From an uncultured Fretibacterium sp. (GTDB taxonomy: Bacteria; Synergistota; Synergistia; Synergistales; Aminobacteriaceae), in assembly GCF_963548695.1 (NCBI RefSeq), contig NZ_CAUUWA010000064.1:1-12932 (forward strand): a stretch of DNA of 12,932 nt, read 5' to 3'. Within the stretch, counting starts at the first letter, position 1. Each line of letters starts with the position of its first letter. A model generated the notes under the pieces. It was given only the letters and a program-made list of their open reading frames with translations. It had not been told where the DNA came from and did no database searches. Positions 7,087 through 12,932 of the stretch are shown piece by piece. A program made the position numbers and the translations under genes.

Positions 7087-7125
7087 GAACGCCCCGCGCG
7101 AGGCCCAGGCTCGCTTGGGGCGTTC
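7087..7125. terminator. Long hairpin between convergent genes, putative bidirectional terminator
   Basis: GAACGCCCC (7087-7095) pairs perfectly with GGGGCGTTC (7117-7125), and the interior holds a second helix, GCGAG (7098-7102) with CTCGC (7110-7114). It sits between the stop of the rightward flavoprotein gene and the end of the leftward TPR gene. Neither side has a T-run, so it may act as a Rho-assisted stop or mRNA end protector rather than a textbook terminator. Confidence 0.5.
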
Positions 7126-7168
7126 GTCCGTTGGAACAGTTCACGGTTCGACGTGCTTATGCAATACC

Positions 7169-9031
7169 CTAGGGAAAGAGGAGGTCGGGCCAGAGGGGGA
7201 TCCATCCCTTCATCTGGACCAGGCCGATATCCAGATAGACGGCCAGCATGGAACGGCTGGGGTACCCCGAGGAGGAGAGCTCCTTGGGCAGCGGAATCTG
7301 GATCCGAACCCGGCTCCAGGGCGGAGATATCTTCGGAGAGCCGGCCATTGAGAAAAGCGTCGTTCCCCCCGTGAAGGCGCTGGCTCGGGTCAGGGGCAGA
7401 GGGGGAATATCGCGGGCCCAGACGTCGAGCCGCAAGCCATTTTCCAGACAGAAACGGGTCAGGGCCAATAACTCCTCCAGGGAAAAGAGGATCGAGGAAT
7501 CCACGATCACATTGGTAAGCGTGCCCCTGTGCAGCGACCAGAGGGGAGGGAGGGCGATACGGACATCCTGTCCGCTCTCGGTGCGAACCTCCTTGAGGGT
7601 TGGGGGCAGAACGGAGCCCTGAGACAGGGTGCGGTGCAGCAGCAGCGCGTCGAGTGGAGCGCGTGGCAGCCATTGCATCGAGGAGCGGATGGTCCTCTCG
7701 TTCCAGACGGAATGGGCAACTGTCATGGCATCCCTGAAGTAGGATACGAACGGGGTGCCCAGGGTCGCCTCCACGAGAAAGCTCTCCTTGTCCTTATCCA
7801 GGGCCAGAACGGGTCCATACAGCCCCAAAAAGCCCTGCTCCGTATCCTGGGAGGGCAGCATCGTCGCCTTGGAGAGCCGAGAGGCCGAGACATCCAGGCA
7901 GTACAGGTCACCCCTGGGCGACGGGAAAAGCGCCCAAGCGTCCTGAAAGTCCTCCTTCAGGCGGTCGAGACTTCGGACCTCCTTTTTCCCGAGGTCGAGC
8001 TTGGCACGGAAGATCTCTCCCTTTTCGGAAAGAACGAAGAGCTCCCCCAGGGGAGACCACGCGACATCGCGCGGCATCGGGACCTCAGCGAAAAAAAACT
8101 CCCGCCGGCTGACGGCATCCAGCAGATAGACCCTGCCGTTGCCGCGGTCGGCGACGGCCATCCAGTTCGCGTACCGGCTTATCCCCACGGGCTCGAACAG
8201 CATATCCCCCTCCGGCGGGGACCAGGACGCCAAATGCCGCAGGGCTTCCCTGTCGTAGAAATCTACGGACCGCGCTATGGGGTCGACCACGGCAAACTCC
8301 GCCTCCGAGAGCCAGCAGGCATCCACGATATGCGAGTCCACACGCCCCCTCAGGTCCGGGGAGATGTTTTCGCCGGAGATATCGAAAAAGGAATGGACCT
8401 CCCCATCGACGCCAAAGACAAAGAACGTCCCGTCCCCTACGGGAAGGGCAACAGCCGGGGACGGAACGGAGGCGGACCGGAACCCGTTTCCTCCCTCGGA
8501 GAGGTAGACGTTGCCACCCAGCGTATCACAAAGGCAAAGCGCGGTATCCAGCGCATCCACCTTGCCCAGCCCCTTCACGTTGAAGGGACGCAGAATTCCG
8601 CCCCCCCATTCCTTTTGAAGGTCGGGCTGAGAGAACTGCCACCGTGAAGCAATGGGAAGCGGACTCAGGACCGCCCTGAGCAGACGCTCCTGAGCCAAGA
8701 ACCAATTGAGAATCCGTGGTGCGGTACGGTCCATGGCCCGAACCTCGAGGTAGTCGGACAGGGCCTTGCGTGCTTCTTCAAAGTCCCCCGTGCGGGCCGC
8801 GGTCAGCCCCCTGAGGATGTAGTAATCGACCAGATAGGTGTTCGCCTTGAGGGCCCGGTCCAGGTAATCCAGCGTATTCCAGTAATCCCGCTCCAGAAAA
8901 TAATCGTATGCCCGAGTGAAGTGGCGCTCGGACTCGTCGAGTTCCGCACGAGGGAGCTCGGCCCCCACGGAGGGAAGGGCCGCTCCCAGAAGAAGTCCCA
9001 ACACAGCCATTATCAGGATCGTTCGTCTCAT
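7169..9031 (-). CDS. Exported TPR and propeller-like repeat protein of unknown function
   Basis: A 620-residue protein. It begins with a Sec signal peptide (MRRTILIMAVLGLLLGAA, cut near VGA|E at 24/25). Residues about 30-115 look like two to three TPR helices (HFTRAYDYFLERDYWNTLDYL, then YYILRGLTAARTGDFEEARKAL). Residues about 150-440 show repeated beta-rich blades with aromatic/Gly-Asp turns (VALPVGDGTFFVFGVDGEVH, MAVADRGNGRVYLLDA, VAWSPLGELFVLSEKGEIF), resembling an NHL/WD-like propeller. The last 150 residues are a separate region (TNVIVDSSILFSLEELLALT). I do not recognise a named family. ATG 9031 is preferred over GTG 9037 because GGGGAG is correctly spaced before it. It follows the ABC operon on the same strand after 110 bp. 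An extracytoplasmic scaffold or sensor role is inference only. Confidence 0.7.
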   Translation of the reverse strand: MRRTILIMAVLGLLLGAALPSVGAELPRAELDESERHFTRAYDYFLERDYWNTLDYLDRALKANTYLVDYYILRGLTAARTGDFEEARKALSDYLEVRAMDRTAPRILNWFLAQERLLRAVLSPLPIASRWQFSQPDLQKEWGGGILRPFNVKGLGKVDALDTALCLCDTLGGNVYLSEGGNGFRSASVPSPAVALPVGDGTFFVFGVDGEVHSFFDISGENISPDLRGRVDSHIVDACWLSEAEFAVVDPIARSVDFYDREALRHLASWSPPEGDMLFEPVGISRYANWMAVADRGNGRVYLLDAVSRREFFFAEVPMPRDVAWSPLGELFVLSEKGEIFRAKLDLGKKEVRSLDRLKEDFQDAWALFPSPRGDLYCLDVSASRLSKATMLPSQDTEQGFLGLYGPVLALDKDKESFLVEATLGTPFVSYFRDAMTVAHSVWNERTIRSSMQWLPRAPLDALLLHRTLSQGSVLPPTLKEVRTESGQDVRIALPPLWSLHRGTLTNVIVDSSILFSLEELLALTRFCLENGLRLDVWARDIPPLPLTRASAFTGGTTLFSMAGSPKISPPWSRVRIQIPLPKELSSSGYPSRSMLAVYLDIGLVQMKGWIPLWPDLLFP

Positions 9032-9141
9032 TTTCACTCCCCGTTTGACTTATATCCATTTCTTATATCCATTCCTAATATTTATTTCGCCCTACCGAAA
9101 AAAAGAGCGATAGCCGTAAACGATGGCAGCAGAAAACAAAT
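9032..9141 (-). promoter_or_regulatory. Leader/promoter region with three 13-bp tandem repeats
   Basis: At 9050-9088 three 13-bp units follow one another: TTATATCCATTTC, TTATATCCATTCC and TAATATTTATTTC. The first two differ at one base and the third is degenerate. On the minus strand each of the first two units contributes ATATAAG or ATATAAG-like -10 sequence just before the exported TPR gene. A run of seven T on the minus strand (9104-9098) follows the ABC operon but without a convincing stem. The stretch may therefore hold a weak terminator for the operon and the promoter for the next gene. Confidence 0.4.
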
Positions 9142-9921
9142 TTACCTTCGCAGTACCTTCGACAGAAACTCCGCCGTCCGCGGCTTGCGCGGTCGGTCGA
9201 AGACCTCGTCGGGCGGCCCCTCCTCCGCGATGCGCCCTTGGTCCATAAAGAACACACGGTCGGCGAACTCACGCGCAAACCCCATCTCGTGCGTGACCAG
9301 CAGCATCGTCATGCCATCCCCGGCCAACTCCTTCATGACCTCAAGCACCTCTCCGATCATCTCGGGGTCGAGCGCGGAGGTCGGCTCGTCGAAGAGCAGA
9401 ACCTCCGGGTCCATCGCAAGGGCCCGGGCAATCGCGACACGCTGCTTCTGGCCCCCCGAAAGGCGTTCGGGCCACTCGTCGATCTTGTCCTCCAGGCCGA
9501 CGCGCCGCAGGAGCTTCTCAGCAAGGGCGTCGGCCTCCTTCACGCCGGCCAGTCCCAGCGAGACCGGCGACAGGGTTATGTTGCGGCGCACGGTCAGATG
9601 CGGGAAGAGGTTGAAGTGCTGGAAGACCATGCCCATACGTCGGCGGACCCGATCGATGTCGCAGTTCGGGGCCGTGACGGACTCCCCCCGGAAGAGGATC
9701 GTTCCGGCGCTCGGCTCCTCCATCCGATTCAGGCAGCGCAGGAAGGTGCTCTTCCCGGAGCCCGAAGGACCGATGACCGCCAGTCGTTCCCCCTTCGCCA
9801 CCGTGGCGTCGATGCCGTCCAGTACGGGGACGCCCCCGAACTCCTTGCACAGGCCGTGAACCTCAAGCAAGGGCTCGCCGCAATCGAGCGAACGCTCCTC
9901 AGCCGCATGTTCTTCAATCAT
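9142..9921 (-). CDS. Polar amino-acid ABC transporter, ATP-binding subunit
   Basis: A 259-residue ATPase of the GlnQ/HisP class. Walker A is GPSGSGKST (51-59), the Q-loop is VFQHFNLFPHLT, the signature is LSGGQKQR (154-161), Walker B is VLLFDE (174-179), followed by PTSALDPE, and the switch His is in LLVTHEMGFA (His211). All key residues are intact. It powers import through the neighbouring permease. The reading frame is open far upstream, but translation should begin at 9921 or 9924: GGAGG lies just before the tandem ATGs and both overlap the permease stop, an arrangement typical of coupled subunits. Spacing slightly favours 9921. The N-terminal 15 residues before the core are a nonconserved extension. 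Confidence 0.94.
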   Translation of the reverse strand: MIEEHAAEERSLDCGEPLLEVHGLCKEFGGVPVLDGIDATVAKGERLAVIGPSGSGKSTFLRCLNRMEEPSAGTILFRGESVTAPNCDIDRVRRRMGMVFQHFNLFPHLTVRRNITLSPVSLGLAGVKEADALAEKLLRRVGLEDKIDEWPERLSGGQKQRVAIARALAMDPEVLLFDEPTSALDPEMIGEVLEVMKELAGDGMTMLLVTHEMGFAREFADRVFFMDQGRIAEEGPPDEVFDRPRKPRTAEFLSKVLRR

Positions 9922-10763
9922 CATGCCCTCCGGCTGCGGTGCAGCCACCTCTCCAGCCTGCGGACCAGCTCCGTCAGGACCAGTACCATGGCCAGATAGA
10001 TCAGGGCCACCATCACCAGGGGCTGGGAATGCTCCAGCGTCAGGGCCTGGATGTTCTGTCCGGCGCGTGTCAGGTCGTCGATGCCGATGTAGCCGGCCAC
10101 CGATGTCTCCTTCAGCAGCGTGATGAACTCGTTGAACAGCATGGGGACGACGTTTCGGAAGGCCTGGGGCAGGACGACGCGCAGCATCGCGATCCGGTAG
10201 GGCAGCCCCAGGGAGCGGGCCGCCTCCATCTGGCCGGGGTCGACGGCCTCGATTCCCCCGCGAAAGATCTCCGCGACGTAGGCCCCGGAATTGAGGCCGA
10301 AGGCCAGGATGGCTACATGAAGTGTGTTGATGTCGCGCACCGCAGCGAATATGGAGAAGTTCCAGATCAGGAGCTGAACCATGACCGGGGTCCCGCGCAT
10401 CACGGCGATGTAGAGATTGGCCAGGGCGTTCAGCAGGCCGATCCGGGCCCCTCCCCGATGAGCGACCCGGATCACGCTGATCAGCAGGCCCAGAAAAAGG
10501 CCGATCACGGTCGCGAAGGAGGTCATGATCAACGTGGCCTTCAGACCGTCGATCAGCATCCTGTAGCGCCCGTCCAGGATGAAGTTCTGGTGAAACTTCT
10601 CCCCAAACCCTACCCACGCGGCGGGAGAGAAGAAACCGCCGCGTGCCAGCAAAATGACGAGGAGCGCCCCGCAGACGAGGAGTCCGGCGTTGCCACGTCC
10701 GGGCCTGCTCCATCCGCGGGACGATCCATTCCCATTCGTTTCCGGGGAGGAGGCGGACGTCAT
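9921..10763 (-). CDS. Polar amino-acid ABC transporter, permease subunit
   Basis: A 280-residue inner-membrane permease of the HisM/GlnP type. Hydrophobic segments are visible at LLVCGALLVILLARGG, ATLIMTSFATVIGLFLGLLI, LANLYIAVMRGTPVMVQLLI, VAILAFGLNSGAYVAEIF, and VMVALIYLAMVLVLTEL. The cytoplasmic EAA loop EAARSLGLPYRIAMLRVVLP docks the ATPase. MRGTPVMVQL is a family hallmark. A single permease gene suggests a homodimer. The start at 10763 is chosen because AGGAGG lies about 10 bases upstream and a longer frame would overlap the binding-protein gene. The first 25 or so residues are Ser/Gly/Asn-rich and probably cytoplasmic. The gap after the binding protein is 37 bp, and the 3' end overlaps the ATPase start. 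Confidence 0.93.
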   Translation of the reverse strand: MTSASSPETNGNGSSRGWSRPGRGNAGLLVCGALLVILLARGGFFSPAAWVGFGEKFHQNFILDGRYRMLIDGLKATLIMTSFATVIGLFLGLLISVIRVAHRGGARIGLLNALANLYIAVMRGTPVMVQLLIWNFSIFAAVRDINTLHVAILAFGLNSGAYVAEIFRGGIEAVDPGQMEAARSLGLPYRIAMLRVVLPQAFRNVVPMLFNEFITLLKETSVAGYIGIDDLTRAGQNIQALTLEHSQPLVMVALIYLAMVLVLTELVRRLERWLHRSRRA

Positions 10764-10800
10764 CGGGACGCGCCCTCCTCCCCCAGGATCCGCCCTCCCG

Positions 10801-11637
10801 TCATTTTCCGACCGGCGCCTCGCAGTCGTCCGCCCGGACCACGGCCACCTGCTTCGCTCCCTCGACATAGTTGTCGGAGAAGTCCATGTTCTTCCTGCGG
10901 TCCTCGGTCACAGTGATCCCCGCACAGATCATATCGACCTTCCCGGAGGCCACGGCCATCGGCAGCGCGTCGAAATTCATGTTCTCGACGACGAGCTCTC
11001 TGTTCAGGCGCTTGGCTATTCCGGCCGCCATCTCGATGTCGATGCCGATATAACCGTTGCCCACCTTGAGCTCGTAGGGTGCGAAACCGGCCTCCGTCCC
11101 CATGACCAGTTTTCCGCCCTCGGCCCCCTTGTTCAGGTCGATGTCCTCGGGCTTGACCGCGGCGTCGCCGTTGTACTTCTCCTTGATCGCCGCCAGGGTC
11201 CCGTCCGCCTTCATGGCCGACAGAGCGGCATTGACCTGATCGCGGAGCTCCGTGTTCCCCTTCTTGAAGCCAATGGCATAGCTCTCCTCGGAAAGGGGCT
11301 CCTGCATGACGGCGAGGTTCTCCATGCTCTTCAGAAAGCGCTGCGCCGGGGCCTCGTCCATGATCACCGCACGCACCTTGCCCTGCTGGAGCGCCGCGAT
11401 CGCGTCCACGTACTTCTCGTAGGTGGTCAGAAGCTCCTTATGACCTTCCCCCAGCAGGTCCTCGGCCAGGTACTGCCCGACCGTACCGCGCTGTGCCGCC
11501 AGCTTCTGATCCTTCAGATGCCCGACGCCCGACAACTTCTCCTCCGCCCCCGAGGTGCCCGCAAGAAGACATACCCCCAAAACGGCCCATACGGCAAGGG
11601 CAACAGCTCGTCTTAAACCGTCACTCCACTTTCCCAT
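10801..11637 (-). CDS. Circularly permuted amino-acid ABC transporter substrate-binding protein
   Basis: A 278-residue exported SBP_bac_3 (family 3) binding protein with its two segments swapped. A signal peptide (residues 1-31, cut near SGA|E) is followed by what is normally the second half: GHLKDQKLAAQRGTVGQ (GTxG ligand motif 51-54), KVRAVIMDEAPA (Asp94), EESYAIGFKKGN, and TLAAIKEKYNGD (147-158), which is the usual family C-terminus. After a linker of about 17 residues comes the usual N-terminus: GKLVMGTEAGFAPYEL (175-190), GYIGIDIEMAAGIAKRL, KVDMICAGITVTEDRRK (Arg247 as carboxylate binder) and MDFSDNY, ending at VVRADD near the hinge. Both lobes and the ligand residues are kept, so it is likely functional. 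The ATG at 11637 has GAGAGG 9 bases upstream; the ATG at 11646 abuts it too closely. First gene of the operon. Confidence 0.93.
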   Translation of the reverse strand: MGKWSDGLRRAVALAVWAVLGVCLLAGTSGAEEKLSGVGHLKDQKLAAQRGTVGQYLAEDLLGEGHKELLTTYEKYVDAIAALQQGKVRAVIMDEAPAQRFLKSMENLAVMQEPLSEESYAIGFKKGNTELRDQVNAALSAMKADGTLAAIKEKYNGDAAVKPEDIDLNKGAEGGKLVMGTEAGFAPYELKVGNGYIGIDIEMAAGIAKRLNRELVVENMNFDALPMAVASGKVDMICAGITVTEDRRKNMDFSDNYVEGAKQVAVVRADDCEAPVGK

Positions 11638-11756
11638 AGCGCTCATCCTCTCATTCTTTAGATATAAATCCAAGAACAACAAAAATTCACATAGAATTTC
11701 CTCGACCCCAATTCCACGACCAACCTCCCCGCAGGACAACCACTCTACAGGTCCGT

Positions 11757-11765
11757 ATTATAGCA
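11757..11765 (-). promoter_or_regulatory. Extended -10 promoter of the amino-acid ABC operon
   Basis: On the minus strand the sequence TGCTATAAT (11765-11757) is a perfect extended -10. No convincing -35 is present, which fits extended -10 promoters. An A/T-rich tract with nine consecutive A on the minus strand (11804-11796) lies upstream, like an UP element. The start would leave a leader of roughly 110 bases before the binding-protein ATG. Confidence 0.65.
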
Positions 11766-11866
11766 CTTTTACGCCAAAAACGATATTGAAGATTATTTTT
11801 TTTTGTCTAGGAAACAAAAGTATCTAAAACGGAATCGCACGGGCAGGACCTTGTCCATGGCCTCTT

Positions 11867-11919
11867 CTCAACTCGATTGAGCTTGACATAAACTTGACGG
11901 AAAAAACTTTTGCTATAAA
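11867..11919 (+). promoter_or_regulatory. Promoter region of the DUF4198 gene
   Basis: An inverted repeat CTCAA-CTCGA-TTGAG (11867-11881) abuts TTGACA (11883-11888); a second TTGACG lies at 11894-11899, and TGCTATAAA at 11911-11919 looks like an extended -10. Neither -35 is at ideal spacing (14 bases from the second, 25 from the first), so the exact element is uncertain. The divergent gap 11638-12059 otherwise holds only this, the ABC operon promoter and the leader described next. Confidence 0.5.
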
Positions 11920-11925
11920 CTTAAA

Positions 11926-12059
11926 AAGTATTGTAAAGCTAACTGCTAATATTACTTTTGGAAGGGGGATTTTGAGCCGGGTGCGAATCTTTTTATTTTA
12001 GTGGTCAGTAGCGGCTTTTTATTTCCAAATCTTAACGTGTAAGGAGGAGTGATTGGTTT
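11926..12059 (+). promoter_or_regulatory. Structured leader with possible attenuator before the DUF4198 gene
   Basis: AGCCG (11975-11979) can pair with CGGCT (12012-12016), which runs directly into TTTTTATTT, a terminator-like end. GCTAACTG (11938-11945) can pair with CAGTAGC (12006-12012) with one bulged base; this helix crosses and competes with the terminator helix. A GGTGCGAATC string at 11980-11989 resembles part of a cobalamin riboswitch core, but the rest of that core is not seen. TAAGGAGG with a long 12-base spacing precedes the ATG at 12060. Confidence 0.35.
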
Positions 12060-12932
12060 ATGTTTAATCGCAGAATATTTGTATCGACAGCTATTTTCGT
12101 GATGTTTTTCTCCCTGTTGTGCGTGGTATCGGCCGAGGCGCATACGTTCACCATCGTTCCCGACCTGAAGATCCATCAGGTTCCTGTAGGCAGCGAGTAC
12201 ACAGCCAAACTGACCAACACAGAGGCATTTTTATACCCGGATTATTACAGGGTGAGTGCTGATGTACTTTTTGTCCGTTTCCTCTATAAAGATGAAACGG
12301 AAACGGTGTTCCCGGATTTCAAGCCCCATTCCATCGATGTGAAGGTCAAGTCAGGAGACAAGGAGATCATCAGGAAAAAGCAGGATTACACCGAGTCAAA
12401 GGCCATATTGGAAAAAGAGGGAACGGTTGTCCTTGATGCAAGGATAGTCTTTCCCTATTACAAGTGGTCCATGCGGGGGTATGCCAAGCAGATACTCAAT
12501 GCCAAAAAGGATGGGCGTTCCACGAAGCGCGTCGGGGGCGACAGTGTACTTGAAATCGTTCCTTTGAGCGAGGTCTCTGACTTTGTACCCGGAAAGACGG
12601 TGGCCTTTCAGCTGTTTTTCAAGGGCAAACCCAAGCCTGGAGCCAGAATTGAATGGGCTGACGAGAAATCTCCGGTAGTCAGGCCCAGGAGGCCCGATGG
12701 AAAGCTGGGAAGCCCCGAAAACACTAAGGAAATTGCGCTCACCGACGAAAACGGGATTTTCGATTTCACTCTGAGAAATGCAGGCTATAACTGTTTTGGA
12801 TCAATGGCGGGGGCGAAGGAAAGCGGACAGATAAGCTACTATCCTTCGACCTTGATTGTCGATGTGCCGGCGTCGGCCGCCGGAAGCTCCTTCGTCACCC
12901 CCGTGAAGCCGGAACTTCCGCTCGCCGTGTCG
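12060..12932 (+). CDS. Exported DUF4198-type protein, C-terminus beyond the window
   Basis: An open frame of 291 codons with no stop before the window end. Residues 1-27 are a Sec signal peptide (NRRIF, hydrophobic 6-23, cut AEA|H) leaving a mature protein that begins with His28, in HTFTIVPD. This opening, the Ig-like strands, PHSIDVKVKSGDKEI, and later GKPKPGARIEW plus TDENGIFDFTLRNAGYN match the DUF4198 pattern of periplasmic proteins often found near nickel or cobalt uptake genes; no transporter gene is visible here. The start is set by TAAGGAGG and the signal peptide. The gene is more AT-rich, with more TTT, ATA and AGA codons, than the mutS or ABC genes. In Synergistota such proteins can end in a sorting tail, but that part is not visible. 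Confidence 0.72.
   Translation, partial: MFNRRIFVSTAIFVMFFSLLCVVSAEAHTFTIVPDLKIHQVPVGSEYTAKLTNTEAFLYPDYYRVSADVLFVRFLYKDETETVFPDFKPHSIDVKVKSGDKEIIRKKQDYTESKAILEKEGTVVLDARIVFPYYKWSMRGYAKQILNAKKDGRSTKRVGGDSVLEIVPLSEVSDFVPGKTVAFQLFFKGKPKPGARIEWADEKSPVVRPRRPDGKLGSPENTKEIALTDENGIFDFTLRNAGYNCFGSMAGAKESGQISYYPSTLIVDVPASAAGSSFVTPVKPELPLAVS

Noticed and set aside
7529..8647. 372-codon plus-strand open frame opposite the TPR protein
   Set aside because: The minus-strand frame has a signal peptide, TPR pattern and correct ribosome binding site; the plus-strand product looks compositional.
9089..9141. Strong intrinsic terminator after the ABC operon
   Set aside because: A run of seven T is present, but I could draw only a three-base-pair GCC/GGC stem upstream, so it is not called as a separate feature.
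9922..10713. Upstream extension of the ABC ATPase frame to 523 codons
   Set aside because: It overlaps the whole permease gene and encodes Arg/Pro-rich shadow sequence; the ATPase has its own GGAGG and ATG at the permease stop.
10801..11637. Two fused half-proteins or a frameshifted binding protein
   Set aside because: One uninterrupted frame holds each lobe segment exactly once with motifs intact; reversed order, not duplication or truncation, explains it.
1..12932. CRISPR arrays, tRNA or rRNA genes, insertion sequences
   Set aside because: No regularly spaced repeats, no cloverleaf-like segments, and no transposase or flanking inverted repeats were seen on either strand.

Overview
The window is a piece of a GC-rich bacterial chromosome with Gram-negative-type features: exported proteins with Sec signal peptides, an ABC transporter with its own exported binding protein, and AGGAGG-type ribosome binding sites. 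The gene content (amino-acid uptake operon, exported SagB-like nitroreductase, DUF4198 protein) would suit an amino-acid-fermenting anaerobe such as a member of the Synergistota. That placement is an inference from style; no single gene here proves it.

Layout. (1) Positions 1-5093, all leftward: mutS, then a two-gene insert (a Schlafen-like AlbA_2/GHKL protein and a ParA-like ATPase joined by an ATGA overlap), then the first 25 codons of mutL at the window edge. The insert separates mutS from mutL and is visibly less GC-rich than mutS. (2) Positions 5200-7130: a leftward exported nitroreductase-family protein, divergent from a rightward MarR regulator and a pyridoxamine-phosphate-oxidase-like flavoprotein. 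The marR promoter carries a perfect 20-bp palindrome exactly between its -35 and -10 boxes. A 17/20 copy lies upstream of the flavoprotein, so the two rightward genes look like one self-regulated unit. (3) Positions 7169-9031: a large exported TPR plus propeller-like protein of unknown function, leftward. (4) Positions 9142-11637: a complete polar amino-acid ABC importer operon, leftward (binding protein, permease, ATPase). (5) Positions 11638-12932: an AT-rich divergent control region and a DUF4198 exported protein that runs off the right edge.

The most striking observation is the binding protein of the ABC operon. Its single reading frame holds both lobes of a normal amino-acid-binding protein in swapped order: the segment that is usually C-terminal follows the signal peptide directly, and the usual N-terminal segment ends the protein. 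This is a natural circular permutation with the new ends at the interlobe hinge. The second point of interest is the AlbA_2-ParA pair placed inside the mismatch-repair locus, whose ATPase carries Arg instead of the ParA signature Lys in its P-loop.
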